64,000 bases of DNA from Candidatus Zhuqueibacterota bacterium. GTDB lineage: Bacteria; Zhuqueibacterota; Zhuqueibacteria; Residuimicrobiales; Oceaniaggregativiventaceae. The position numbers and the translations under genes are program-made. Of the stretch, positions 17,211-28,600 are shown piece by piece. The notes under the pieces are model-generated. The model was not told the origin of the DNA, did no database searches, and saw nothing but the letters and a program-made list of their open reading frames with translations. The stretch covers positions 1 through 64,000 of the forward strand of contig WJMF01000208.1 in the NCBI GenBank assembly GCA_014728085.1, written 5' to 3'. Position 1 is the first letter of the stretch, and each line of letters opens with the position of its first letter.

Positions 17211-19607
17211 ATGCCCAGCAACGATAAAAACGGCAAAAATTTTACCCATGACGAGATCTTGCATTATCTGGAGATGGCCCAAGAGGGTATAGATCAGCAT
17301 TTGGAAAAGAACAAGGACATTATCCGCAAAGAGATATTTGAGAGTGCAAAAGCGAATGTACCGGAAAATTTAAAATCCTGGTTGTTAAACGAACGCATCG
17401 ATGAACTCTCTCCCAACACCAAGCAGGGTATTATCAATGCGATTCAGGACGAACGCTGGGAAAATATCATTGACGCTTTTTTGGATGAAATCGCATTTGG
17501 CACCGGTGGCATACGCGGTGTGGCGGCCTATGCCAGCGTCGAAGACGAGTCGGAATTGGAAATGCTTTATCATGAAGGTATTGAGGCGCCGATTCTGAAG
17601 GGGCCGAATACCATTAACGATTTGGTGCTGATGAAAAAATCAGCCGGTGTGGCCAAATACGCCAAAGAAAACGGTCTGGAAAAAGTGGTTATAGGTTATG
17701 ACAGCCGTATCCAGGGGGATAGTTTTGCTGAATTGATAGCGAGAATTTTTATTGCCGCCAAAATAACGGTATATCTATTTGATGCACCCTGTCCGTATCC
17801 GGAATTAACCTTTGCCATTCCGCATCTGGGCGCTGATTTTGGTATATTAATATCAGCGAGCCATAACGACAGGCGGTATAACGGCTACAAGTTATCTGCC
17901 AAATCCGGAGCTCAGTTTGAAAAATCAGAGCGGGATAAAATATACTATGAATATATCAAAACTGTTGATTTTGAGGATATCGAGATAGAAGAGAAAATCC
18001 CTCAAAATGCTCCTTACCTCATCTTCCTGGGCGGGGATCAACCTCTTCAGGATCGCGATTATTACGGTCGTGAAGACTCTTTGATCGATATACACAAGGC
18101 TCATCAAGAGCATATTGAAAAGTTTATTCTCAATCTCGATATGACCGGAACCTGGGCACCAAAAGTTATGCTGGGGTTTTCTGCTTATCATGGTGCCGGA
18201 AGAGTGGCCGTACCCCAATTGTTAAAGCAATTCAATTTTTCCCAGCTAAAGATTATATCCAGTTTAAACAAACTGGACGGCAGGTTTCCCTGTTTTTCTC
18301 TGGAGCAACAACCCGACCCCGGAGATAATATTGCGGCAGAAGTTGCCGTAAATGAGTTCAAAGACGAATACGGCAAAGAGGCGTTTGAGAAAATAGATAT
18401 GTTGATCGGGACAGATCCGGATGCCGACCGGGCCGGCTTTATCGTCAAAGTTCCTCCCCAACAGATAGATTTTTACAAAAAGATCAACGAAAAACCTCCT
18501 CACCTCATAAAGGCGCTCTCGGAAAAAATTTCAGATTATAAAAAACGGGATGATTATAGCTGGCACCTGCTGGATGCCGATAATGCCTGGACTCTTTTGC
18601 TGTGGTACCGGTTGATGACAGAGAAAGATCAGAACAATGGCGAGATTCCGGAGCAGACAAAAAAATATCTCGCCCTTTCACACACCACATCCGATTCAAT
18701 GGTCAAGTTATTTGATAAATTTGATCTTGGTGTTGTTAAGACCTGGGTTGGTTTCGGTTTTCTGGCCAATGCGACCAATATGATTTGGCGAGGTGAAATG
18801 CTGGAAGAAACGCTCAACGAATGGCATGAGCAGGAAGCGGTTGTCGGCTCGGGAGATCCGTCCAAAGACAGGGGGAAAAAGATCTTCCCGGGTCAATCTC
18901 ATCCGGTGTTGTTCGATGCCATCAATATGGACAATGGCAAGCGGTCTTATAATGTCGCCACCCTGGAGCAAAGCAACGGTTTCAGTATCCTGGGACCAAA
19001 ACCCAAACCGGGTGAAATCTGGGGAGACGGCGGGCATGTGCGTGATAAAGACGGAACTTTTGCTGCTATTTTGATTTCCGAAGTACAGGCATATGCCAGG
19101 GCCATTCAAAAATCTCTGATTGAGCTGATAGATGAACACATTTATCTCGATCCGAAAATTGGTTTGTTTGTGAACTATTACGAACCCGAACCCTACTGGG
19201 GACAATTCGAAGGTCCTACGGGTATGTCGCGAAAGCTCAAGATTCTTTGGCAAGTGGAAGAGATACGCCAGACAGCAGAAGAGGGCAGCCTGCAGATTGG
19301 AGGATTGAAAGTAAAATCCGTAGAAGCATATCGTACGGGTAAATACGATGCCCTGCATCGCTGGAAACTTTATAACGATCTCCCCTATTACAATGGTTTT
19401 GCAGATGAAGGGATCCGCTTTTTCTTTGATGATGACAAGCTCAATCATCTAACGGTTCGTCCGTCGGGGACCTCTCAATGTATTCGCTTTCACGTTCAGT
19501 TGAGAGCGACTGATGTGAATGGCAATAATCTGTATGAAAAAAAGAAAGAAAATCATCTTATGGCAAAGATCATAGTAAAGGATATCCGCAAAATGGTGGG
19601 CTGCTGA
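17211..19607 (+). CDS. phosphohexomutase (phosphoglucomutase/phosphomannomutase superfamily), long form
   Basis: Interconverts hexose 1- and 6-phosphates through a phosphoserine intermediate. The four superfamily landmarks appear in order: FGTGGIRGV near the N-terminus, the phosphoserine loop ILISASHNDRRYNGYK, the Mg-binding loop IGTDPDADRAG, and the phosphate-binding RPSGTSQCIRFH at the C-terminus. At 798 residues it is about 200 longer than typical bacterial PGM/PMM. The extra length includes an N-terminal helical region (about residues 1-95) and insertions around the sugar-binding domain. An AGGAGGA ribosome site precedes ATG 17211. Substrate preference (glucose versus mannose) cannot be decided by eye. 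Confidence 0.9.
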   Translation: MPSNDKNGKNFTHDEILHYLEMAQEGIDQHLEKNKDIIRKEIFESAKANVPENLKSWLLNERIDELSPNTKQGIINAIQDERWENIIDAFLDEIAFGTGGIRGVAAYASVEDESELEMLYHEGIEAPILKGPNTINDLVLMKKSAGVAKYAKENGLEKVVIGYDSRIQGDSFAELIARIFIAAKITVYLFDAPCPYPELTFAIPHLGADFGILISASHNDRRYNGYKLSAKSGAQFEKSERDKIYYEYIKTVDFEDIEIEEKIPQNAPYLIFLGGDQPLQDRDYYGREDSLIDIHKAHQEHIEKFILNLDMTGTWAPKVMLGFSAYHGAGRVAVPQLLKQFNFSQLKIISSLNKLDGRFPCFSLEQQPDPGDNIAAEVAVNEFKDEYGKEAFEKIDMLIGTDPDADRAGFIVKVPPQQIDFYKKINEKPPHLIKALSEKISDYKKRDDYSWHLLDADNAWTLLLWYRLMTEKDQNNGEIPEQTKKYLALSHTTSDSMVKLFDKFDLGVVKTWVGFGFLANATNMIWRGEMLEETLNEWHEQEAVVGSGDPSKDRGKKIFPGQSHPVLFDAINMDNGKRSYNVATLEQSNGFSILGPKPKPGEIWGDGGHVRDKDGTFAAILISEVQAYARAIQKSLIELIDEHIYLDPKIGLFVNYYEPEPYWGQFEGPTGMSRKLKILWQVEEIRQTAEEGSLQIGGLKVKSVEAYRTGKYDALHRWKLYNDLPYYNGFADEGIRFFFDDDKLNHLTVRPSGTSQCIRFHVQLRATDVNGNNLYEKKKENHLMAKIIVKDIRKMVGC

Positions 19608-19654
19608 GGTGAAAATAATGTTATCAAATTTTGTATGTGAACGAAAGTGAAAAA

Positions 19655-21760
19655 ATGAAACAGAAAAACATTCGCAAGAAAATATTACAGTTAATCAATA
19701 GTAAACCCTATAAAACCTTCAGAGCCAAGGAGATTGCCCAAACGCTTTCCGTGCCCAAACAGGATTATCAGGCGCTGCGTGATCTGCTAAAAGAAATGGG
19801 CCGGGAAGGGACGTTATTCAAGTTCAAGAAGAATCGTTATATATCGAAATCCAATACACCCGAGGTGGAAGGTATCCTTCACGTCAAGTCACAGGGCTAT
19901 GGCTTTGTTATACGTGAAGACGAAAAGGATGTTTTCATCAGCAAAAAAAACATGGGCGCTGCGCTGCACAAAGATTTGGTTCGTGTACGGCTTTTTGCCC
20001 ACAGCCGTGGTGAAAATCCCGAAGGTCAGGTTATCAGCGTGGTGGAGCGGGCCCGAACGCGCCTTGTCGGCACCTTTCACTTTGGCCGCGGTTACGGATA
20101 TGTAATCCCCGACGATTTGAAAATCCACAGCGATATTCTCGTCAACCCGGATGAAGCCATTCAGCCGCAGGAGGGCGAAAAAGTGGTTATCGCTATAGAT
20201 GAATGGAAACACGAGCACCTCAATCCTTTTGGGCATATTGTCGAGATTCTCGGATTTGCAGATGAACCCGGTGTAGATGTTGTCTCTATACTCTATGAAC
20301 ACGAAATCGATTCGGTCTTTCCGGCGGGCGTGGCAAAAGAAGCGGAATCCATACCGGAGACCATTCCGAAAGCAGAGATTGACAACCGCAGAGACCTGCG
20401 GGAGATGGATATCTTTACCATTGATCCAAAAGACGCAAAGGATTTTGATGATGCGGTTTCTCTGGAGAAACTGGAGAATGGAAACCGGCGCCTGGGTGTC
20501 CACATTGCTGATGTGAGTCATTATGTCCGGGAGAATTCCGCTCTGGACAAAGAGGCGCTTAACCGGGGAACATCGGTATATCTGGTTGACCGCGTTGTCC
20601 CCATGTTGCCTGAATATTTATCCAACAAGATCTGTAGCCTGGTTCCCAACGAGGACAGATTAACCTATAGCGTTTTTGTTGAACTCGATCAGCGGCTTAA
20701 AGTGGTCGATTATGACATTATGCCCTCTGTGATCTGTAGTAAAAAACGGTATACTTATGAACAGGTCGAGGATATTATCCTCAAGGGCAAAAAGGATTCT
20801 TTTGCCGGCGCACTGCGGGCCATGCACGATTTCGCGCAAAAACTCCGCACTGCCCGCAACAGTATCGATTTGGAGAGTATTGAAGTTGCGATCGAGCTGG
20901 ATGAGAAGGGCACGCCCGTTAACATATACCCCAAGGAACGGCTCAAGTCGCACGAATTGATAGAAGAGTTTATGTTACTGGCCAATAAAGTTGTTGCCCG
21001 CCATGCGGGGGTTTCTCTTGCTAAAGCGCACGATAAGGCGTTTCCGTTTGTTTATCGCGTGCATGAAAAGCCGAATCAGGAAAAAGTACAAGAGCTGGTT
21101 TCCCTGGCCCGGGCATTCGGATTCAATGTTCCTTACCCCAAAAGAGTCAACCCAGCCTTTTACAGAAAATTGTCCAACATGTTTAAGAATCACTCCGCCA
21201 CCGCAACATTGCAGGAATCGTTGATTCGTTCTATGATGAAAGCCAAATACAGCACGGAAAACATTGGTCATTTTGGTCTCCAGTTTCAATATTATACGCA
21301 TTTTACATCTCCAATCCGGAGATATCCGGATTTGCTGGTGCACAGATTATTGAAAAAATATATTTCTCCGCCGTTTAAGTTTATCCGTGATGACGTTTTA
21401 CAGGCCATGTGCCAGACCAGCAATGAGATGGAAGTGAGAGCTATGGAGGCTGAGCGTGCAAGTGTTAAATTAAAGCAGGCGGAATATATGGAAAAACATG
21501 TGGGTGATGAGTTTGACGGCATTATTTCCCGACTCGTTGACTTTGGTGTGTTTGTCCATATTCCTTCTCTTTTAGTGGATGGTCTGGTACATGTCAGCGA
21601 TCTGGAAGATGACTATTACGTTCATGAAGAAAGCGAATATTCGTTGGTCGGTGTTCATAGCGGCCGGGTATATAAATTAGGAGATGCCATCCGAATCAGG
21701 GTTTCGCGTGTTTCGCGAAATGAGCGCATCATCGATTTTGTTCCTGCCGAAAAAGAGTGA
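19655..21760 (+). CDS. rnr: ribonuclease R
   Basis: Processive 3'-5' exoribonuclease that degrades structured RNA. About 701 residues. An N-terminal winged helix (MKQKNIRKKILQLINSKPYK) is followed by cold-shock/OB domains (GILHVKSQGYGFVI, GTFHFGRGYGYVIPDD), the RNB catalytic domain with the acidic cluster DPKDAKDFDDAVS and HIADVSHYV, and a C-terminal S1 domain (FDGIISRLVDFGVFVHI). An in-frame TTG at 19631 would add eight residues; I prefer ATG 19655 on family grounds, though neither has a strong ribosome site. The basic tail seen in E. coli RNase R is absent. Confidence 0.95.
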   Translation: MKQKNIRKKILQLINSKPYKTFRAKEIAQTLSVPKQDYQALRDLLKEMGREGTLFKFKKNRYISKSNTPEVEGILHVKSQGYGFVIREDEKDVFISKKNMGAALHKDLVRVRLFAHSRGENPEGQVISVVERARTRLVGTFHFGRGYGYVIPDDLKIHSDILVNPDEAIQPQEGEKVVIAIDEWKHEHLNPFGHIVEILGFADEPGVDVVSILYEHEIDSVFPAGVAKEAESIPETIPKAEIDNRRDLREMDIFTIDPKDAKDFDDAVSLEKLENGNRRLGVHIADVSHYVRENSALDKEALNRGTSVYLVDRVVPMLPEYLSNKICSLVPNEDRLTYSVFVELDQRLKVVDYDIMPSVICSKKRYTYEQVEDIILKGKKDSFAGALRAMHDFAQKLRTARNSIDLESIEVAIELDEKGTPVNIYPKERLKSHELIEEFMLLANKVVARHAGVSLAKAHDKAFPFVYRVHEKPNQEKVQELVSLARAFGFNVPYPKRVNPAFYRKLSNMFKNHSATATLQESLIRSMMKAKYSTENIGHFGLQFQYYTHFTSPIRRYPDLLVHRLLKKYISPPFKFIRDDVLQAMCQTSNEMEVRAMEAERASVKLKQAEYMEKHVGDEFDGIISRLVDFGVFVHIPSLLVDGLVHVSDLEDDYYVHEESEYSLVGVHSGRVYKLGDAIRIRVSRVSRNERIIDFVPAEKE

Positions 21761-21772
21761 GGAAATGTGCAG

Positions 21773-22480
21773 ATGCAAAAATGGTATGCAAAGTTGTTGG
21801 CAAAAACCACCGTTGCCGAGGAAACCCTCGAGTTTTCCTTTGAAAAACCTGATCAATTTACCTTTACTGCCGGTCAGTATATATTGCTGCAGTTACCCGA
21901 ATTACAACATGCCGATCCCAAAGGACCTGTGAGAACATTTACCATCTCATCCGCACCACATGAAAAAACAATTAATATTACAACAAGACACACCGGCAGC
22001 GGCTTTAAAACCACTTTGGCGGAACTGTCTATGAACAGTGCTGTAGAAATAATGGGTCCGCAAGGGGATTTTGTTTACAAAAAGAGCGGAAAAGAAGCTG
22101 TTTTTATTGCCGGTGGAATCGGGATCACACCATTTTTTAGCATCACAAAACGTTTTTACAACGAACAGTTTCATCCTCTTACCCTGATCTATTCAAACCG
22201 CACCCGGGCAAGTACGGCCTATCATGATTTTTTTCTTTCATTGCAGAAACAAGAACCTGGCTTTAAGTATATTCCCACCTTTGTAGAGGCATCTCAAGAA
22301 TGGCATGGAGAAAAGCGGCTTGTTGACGATTCATTTATTCGGGATTATATTACAGAAATAAATGAAAAAGAGGTTTACCTGTGCGGGCCACCGGGAATGG
22401 TCGAGGCTCTTAAAAACTTGTTTAAAAAGCTCGCCATCCCCGAGGAGCAGGTTTATTTTGAATCGTTTTTTGGATATTAG
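21773..22480 (+). CDS. FAD-dependent ferredoxin/flavodoxin reductase-like oxidoreductase
   Basis: A 235-residue ferredoxin-NADP reductase-fold protein. The FAD domain (residues 1-95) has AGQYILLQLP and the flavin-binding RTFTISSAP; the pyridine-nucleotide domain has GGIGITPFFSI, a YSNRTRAS turn and the C-terminal CGPPGMVEALKNL. It lacks an attached 2Fe-2S domain, so it is expected to pass electrons between NAD(P)H and a separate carrier. The partner is not identifiable here. GTG at 21767 is also in frame; ATG 21773 gives better spacing (9 nt) to AGGA. Confidence 0.88.
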   Translation: MQKWYAKLLAKTTVAEETLEFSFEKPDQFTFTAGQYILLQLPELQHADPKGPVRTFTISSAPHEKTINITTRHTGSGFKTTLAELSMNSAVEIMGPQGDFVYKKSGKEAVFIAGGIGITPFFSITKRFYNEQFHPLTLIYSNRTRASTAYHDFFLSLQKQEPGFKYIPTFVEASQEWHGEKRLVDDSFIRDYITEINEKEVYLCGPPGMVEALKNLFKKLAIPEEQVYFESFFGY

Positions 22481-22675
22481 GCCGCTTGGGCATATCCCCA
22501 GAACAGGTGGTCAAAATTGGTGAAATAACCAAAAGTCCCGATTCTTTCCGGTAACGTACGCATCTTAAATTCAACAAATCCAGGTGCCCGATTTTTAGAT
22601 GTCCGGTAAAACCGTGGCATGGAATTTGTATATACACTATCAATAAATATTTTAACTTAAAACTATGGATCGAAT
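22481..22675. other. intergenic region before the giant surface protein
   Basis: A 195-bp gap without a supported gene. It contains the sigma-54-like element at 22615-22630. No terminator with a T-tract is visible after the reductase gene. Confidence 0.5.
22615..22630 (+). promoter_or_regulatory. sigma-54-like promoter (-24/-12)
   Basis: TGGCATGGAATTTGTA fits the RpoN consensus TGGCACG-N4-TTGCA at nearly every position, with GG at -24 and the correct spacing to the -12 element. The deviations are T for C at consensus position 6 and GT instead of GC at -12. It lies 46 bp before the start codon of the 2,196-residue surface protein. An intact NtrC-type activator is encoded at 8890. The weak -12 dinucleotide keeps this tentative. 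Confidence 0.4.
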
Positions 22676-25600
22676 ATGAACAGGTTTCAAGGGAATCAAG
22701 TGATCACCAGGCGACTGGCCGTGATCATCATGATACTTTTGAGTTTTCCGGTTGTTTTGGTTGCGCAACAACAAGTTATTAAAGATTATTTCATCGGGGT
22801 GACGATTGGCGTTCGTGCGGATAAAGGCGAACCAGGAATGCACGCTATCGTCACGGATGTTAATATCGAGCACGAAGGATACTATCAGGTCTATCCGAAA
22901 ATTTTATATAACAGTGGTGATGATCAGCTCAATGAAACCTTTTATATGACGCTTGAGCACAGCGATGGCAGCCCGTCGATTCCTGAGGACGCAAATGCCG
23001 GTCCCTATAAAGTTGTATTGGATGATCCAGGGCCACCGCATACCGCCTGGAGGGATGCCGGACTTTATTTTTTCAAAGAGGGTGTCAATACCCTCAAACT
23101 CCATCACTATGCTGCTATTTCCAACCAATATCCGCAATTTTTAAACGGGCCCATTATTGACACCGAAAGTGTAAAGATTGTAGATAGCCTGCGCCTGATC
23201 TCAAAACCTTTTATCGATGCCGCGGTAAGCGTTCGTTCCACACCACCCCGTGTGATCAAAATCGAGGGAAACGATTATGGTGTTGCCTATAGCAATGAAC
23301 ATATTCGCTATGATATTATTGTAAAGAATGATTATGTCAACACCATACGACATGCCGTTCTGACCAATGTACCCCCTGATCTTTTGATAAACAACACCTA
23401 TTCCCTTTCCCCGGCACGGGAGGAGGGCACCCGGGACTATTGGGAATTGCCGGATTTGGCGCCCGGAGACTCGTTTTTGGTCACGCTCGATGCGGATGTG
23501 CCGGCACAAGTCCCTGATGGCCTGACCGCCTTAATCGACAGTGCCTGGGTCCTCTCTATTAATGATATAGATTCCACAAATAATATGTCACTGGATACGG
23601 TCTATACCTCTTCCGAGATCATCGGTGCTGACTCTGTAGCGGATGTTGGCGTCGATCTGGTTTCGCAGACCGATTCGGTTTCCATGGTCGGTGGAAAAAC
23701 ACGCCATTATGCCCAGCCAGGAGAAGCGATTTCCTATCGGATACAGTTGAATAATACAGGACCGGATAGCGCCGATGACGTCGTGCTGAATCATATATTA
23801 CCCGGCGATTTTATCTATTTATCGGCAAATCAAGCTCCGGATGCTGTTTTCGGTGACACGCTAAGATGGACATTGCCGCTTATGTTTCCCCAGAGCTCGG
23901 AAACATTTTTGATTAACGGTTTTGTCAGCAACAATATTTCCGTAAACGACTCGGTATTAATTTCCGAGGCAACGACCACAGCGGCAAACGATACGCTGCT
24001 TGTCAACAACAGCGATATGGATTCCATTTTTATCTACCTGCCCCCTTCCTATCACAACTCGGACCTGGAAGTTGCTCTGAACGCACAAACCGATACCACT
24101 ATTGTGCATGAGAACAGAATCGTCAAAGCTGTTGTCGAGGGAACGCCATATGATTATCGATTAACCGTGCGCAACAACGGTCCCCAAACCAGTTATCAAT
24201 TCTGGTTACAGCAAATTCTTCCGGATTCCGTAACCCTGTTGAATTCAAGTCGCACACCGACCCAAATCAACGGCGATACGCTGATGTGGCAGGTTGATTC
24301 ATTGTCCGTGTCCGATCTTTTGCAGATTACCCTACGAGTTAATGTTAAAGATACATTTCCGGACTATCCCTTTGAATTGCTTTCAACCGCCATGGTTAAC
24401 AGCCCAACCGATACGCTCGTTGAAAACAATGAGGCGCGGGAAAGCGTATATGCTATTCCTGAAATGCCCGCTGAACCGGCAGGAAATACGGACGTTGGGG
24501 TTGATCTTTATTCGCTCACAGATACAACCGTAACGATTCTGGACGATATCTTCAACGCTGTCCGGCCCGGTGAGGCGTTTCAATACATCATCCGGGTAGA
24601 GGATCTGGGTCCTGAAAGATCGGACACGATTCAGGTCGTTCAGAGATATCCGGAATTCATAGAATTTATCGATGCATCCATGACGCCCAAAATGGTCTCG
24701 TCACAAGATATTATCTGGGAAATACCCTATCTGGACAGCGGTGAAGAAATCAATGTAGTTGTGGATGCCCGGTTGCAAGGCGAGATTCCCCTGAGTACAA
24801 GATCCAGAACAAGCCAGGTCATGATATCCGCCGATAACGATACCAACATGACCAATAATGTTGATTCAGATACCATCAGAGTGCTTCGATCCTACCCGGA
24901 AGGGAATTATGATGTGGAGCTGGACTATCGTATTATCACGGATAATCGGACTGTATTCCAGGGTGATACATTACCGGCGGTCTATCCGAATGAAGAGGTG
25001 GTATTGCGCATTGGTCTTACCAACTATGGTCCTGAAGACGCCTATAATTTGAATCTCTTTGATCATTTACCGGATTCGATAGAGATTAACCGACTCTCGC
25101 TTCAGCCGGAAAATGTGGGTGAAGACAATATTTTCTGGATTTTGGACACGCTGGAAGTGAATCAAACCGGTTATATTGATATTGAATCGGTTGTCGCCTC
25201 CGGTTTTCCTTTTTTACCCTATGAATTAACCAGTCTCGCTTATATAGAAAGTACGGTGGATACGGTTGAAGAGAACAATCAAGCCTCGCTCAGATTTGTC
25301 GTGGTTCCGCAACCGGCCGGAGGAGATTCCCTTGATGTGGGGATTACGGTTGAATCCGTGACCGACACGACTGTTATGTATTTGGGTGAAGAATGGAATG
25401 CGGTCCGGCCCAATGAACAATTTACCTATGAGATTACGGTTTCAAATTTCGGACCTTATCCGGCAAATAATCTACTCATCGAACAAACGATACCGGACTT
25501 TATCACGTATCAAACCACGACGCTATTTCCGGAAAGCATTACGGCAGAAACGTTGTTCTGGACTATCGAGCAACTCGATGCCGGCGTCGATACGAGCTGG

Positions 25601-28600
25601 GTGGTATTTGCCAGGGCGAAAAGCGGCATAACCCGGCTACAGCCGGCAGTTTCTCCGGTAGAGGTCAAAGTCGACAGGGATTCTCTGCTTTCGAATAATA
25701 CCGACGCAGATACGACGATTATTTTTGCTGGTGATTTGGGCAAGCGGAAGTATGACCTTCAACTCGCCAAAACCGCAGTAACGGATACCCATATCGTCGT
25801 TTTCGGCGATACCTTACCGGCGGTTTTTACCAATGAATCCATTCGCTATCAATTGTTAATAGAAAACAAAGGACCGGGAGATGCCTATAACATTAAGGTC
25901 CAGGATATTTTACCGGATTCCTTAATCCTGGAGGGGGCATCTATTACACCGTTGAGACAAAGTCAGGACACCTTGTTTTGGCATTTTGACTCGCTGAAAG
26001 CCTTTGAATCGATCTCTATAGATGTCAATACCTTTTCCCGGTCGGCGTACGGCTATTATCCCTATGAACTGATCAATGTTTCCACCCTGTTGGCATCCAG
26101 AGACACCACATCGAATAACAATCTCGACCGGGCATCGGTATTCGTTCTGTCAGACGATTTGCGGCCCGGACCTGATTTTGATCGAACCACGGATGTGATA
26201 AAAACGGCCAGCTGGGATGACGGCGATGATAACGGCTTGATTACGGTTGGAGACAAAATTGAATATACGATCAGCATCGTCAACTCGGGTAACGCGCCGG
26301 CATCTGATGTGATTTTCAGCGATTCCATTCCTGAGCACACAGAGTTAACCGGAGCTATCACCGTCACAAAAGGCGAAATACTGGGCACCTCTCCGATTCA
26401 GATCGATTTGGGCACGTTGCAACCCCAAGAGTCGGTTACCATTCGCTTTACCGTTAATGTGATTTCGAATGCGTTGAGTATTATCAATCAGGGAGATATC
26501 GACAGTCCTGATATCGAGGATAAAGAACCGACAGATGATCCCACAACACCGGATGAGGATGATCCTACCATTGTCGAACCCAAACCGAGCTTTAACGGAC
26601 GTTCTGATCTCTTAAAAAGTGCCGAGTGGCGAGATCTGGACGGGAACGCTGAATTAACGATCGGCGACATTATCGATTATACCGTGATTATCACCAATTC
26701 CGGCCACTCTCCGGCATCGGATGTGATCTTTTTCGACAGACTGGATCAAAATGTCATCTTGTACGGCGATGTTGTGACAACAAAAGGTAAAGTAATTACG
26801 CAATCGCCGATCCAGATAGAGATAGGTTTTATTGATCCCGGAGAAACGGTGACCGTTAAATTTTCGGTACAATTGACGAGTGATTTATCCGAGGTATCCA
26901 ACCAGGGAGAACTCGGCAGTCCGGATACTGACGAAAATGAGCCGACGGATGATCCGTCAACTCCTGAAGACGACGATCCAACCATTACCGAACCCGAGCC
27001 GAATTTCAGCGGAATTCCGGATGTGATTAAAAGCGATATCTGGCATGACAACGATGATGACGGCCGGGTGAGCAGTGGTGACATTATCGATTATACGGTG
27101 AGTGTTTATAATTCCGGCGGCCGGACGGCAACTGATGTCGTCTTCACGGATACTTTGCCGGCAAAGACGGAACAAACCGGAACGATTACCACGAGCAAAG
27201 GTGAGGTGGTAAGCACTTTTCCCGTTCAGGTCAATATCGGCACGATACTGCCGGGGGAAAAGGTTACCATTCGTTTTTCTCTCAAAGTAAATGCAGATAT
27301 GGATAAAGTTGTAAACCAGGGACGACTTGACAGTCCGGATATCGATGAAAATGAGCCGACGGATGATCCGTCGACACCTGAAGACAATGATCCGACAATA
27401 ACCGAACCCGAGCCGAATTTCGACGGATCAACAGACGTGATCAAGAGTGATATCTGGCATGACAATGATGGCGACAGCCGGATCAGCAGCGGAGACATTA
27501 TTGATTACACGATCACGATTTTTAATTCCGGCGGCCGGGCGGCAACAAATGTTGTGTTTACGGATCCCCTGCCGGCAAACGCGGTGCAAACCGGCACCAT
27601 TACGACCAGCAAAGGCGAGGTGGTAAATACCTCACCGATCCGGATTAATATCGGTACCATTTCCGAACGCGAAACGGTTGTGATCAAATTTTCACTTAAA
27701 GTGACAGCAACAGCGAATCAAATCATTAACCAGGGACAAATTGATTCCCCTGATCTTTCCAATCCCGAACCGACAAATGATCCGGACACGCCGGCTGATG
27801 ACGATCCCACGATAACTGAACCCACCGCTAATTTTTCCGGATATGCGGACGTCACCAAGAGGGATGAATGGCATGATCTGGATAATGACGGCAGGTTATC
27901 CGCCGGCGATATTATCGATTACACGGTTACCATCAAAAATTCAGGTGGTCGCCAGGCCGAAAATGTCCTGTTTATGGATCCCCTTCCGGCAAACACCACC
28001 TTACAGGGAACGGTGAAAACTTCGAAAGGAAATGTCGTTACTACATCCCCCATTCGGGTTAGAATCGGTACTCTGGGTGCAAAAGAGAGCGTCACCATTC
28101 AATTTTCCCTGCGCGTGGATGGCCGGGTTGCACAGATTATCAATCAGGGAACCGTTTCATCGTCCGGCACGCCAAATGGAGAGCCTACTGATGATCCGGA
28201 AACCCCGAAATCGGATGATCCGACGATTACAGAGCCGGATCCGGCATTTGATGGAAGCAACGATCTCATCAAAACAGGCATCTGGAACGATCTGGATGGA
28301 GATGATAAACTAACCGCTGGAGATATCATCGAATATACTGTTACCATTTCCAATTCCGGTATGGGGAATGCCGACAGTGTTGTGTTTACTGATTCGCTTC
28401 CTGCAAACAGCACTCTCAGCGGCAGTGTAAGCACAAGTCAGGGTCAGGTTATCGGCACTTCTCCCATTCGCATAGAGATCGGCACAATCGGGCCCTCCGA
28501 GAGCGTGGTCATTCAATTTTCTATTCAGCTCGATGCCGGGACGGATTTTGTGTCAAACCAGGGTTATTTAACATCCCAGGAATTGTCCCAGTCGTTGCCG

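Noticed and set aside
26062-28434. Series of minus-strand open frames with repeated GSSSSGV-like sequences opposite the 414-nt repeats
   Set aside because: They repeat only because they are the complement of the repeat array. They have no export signal or ribosome sites.
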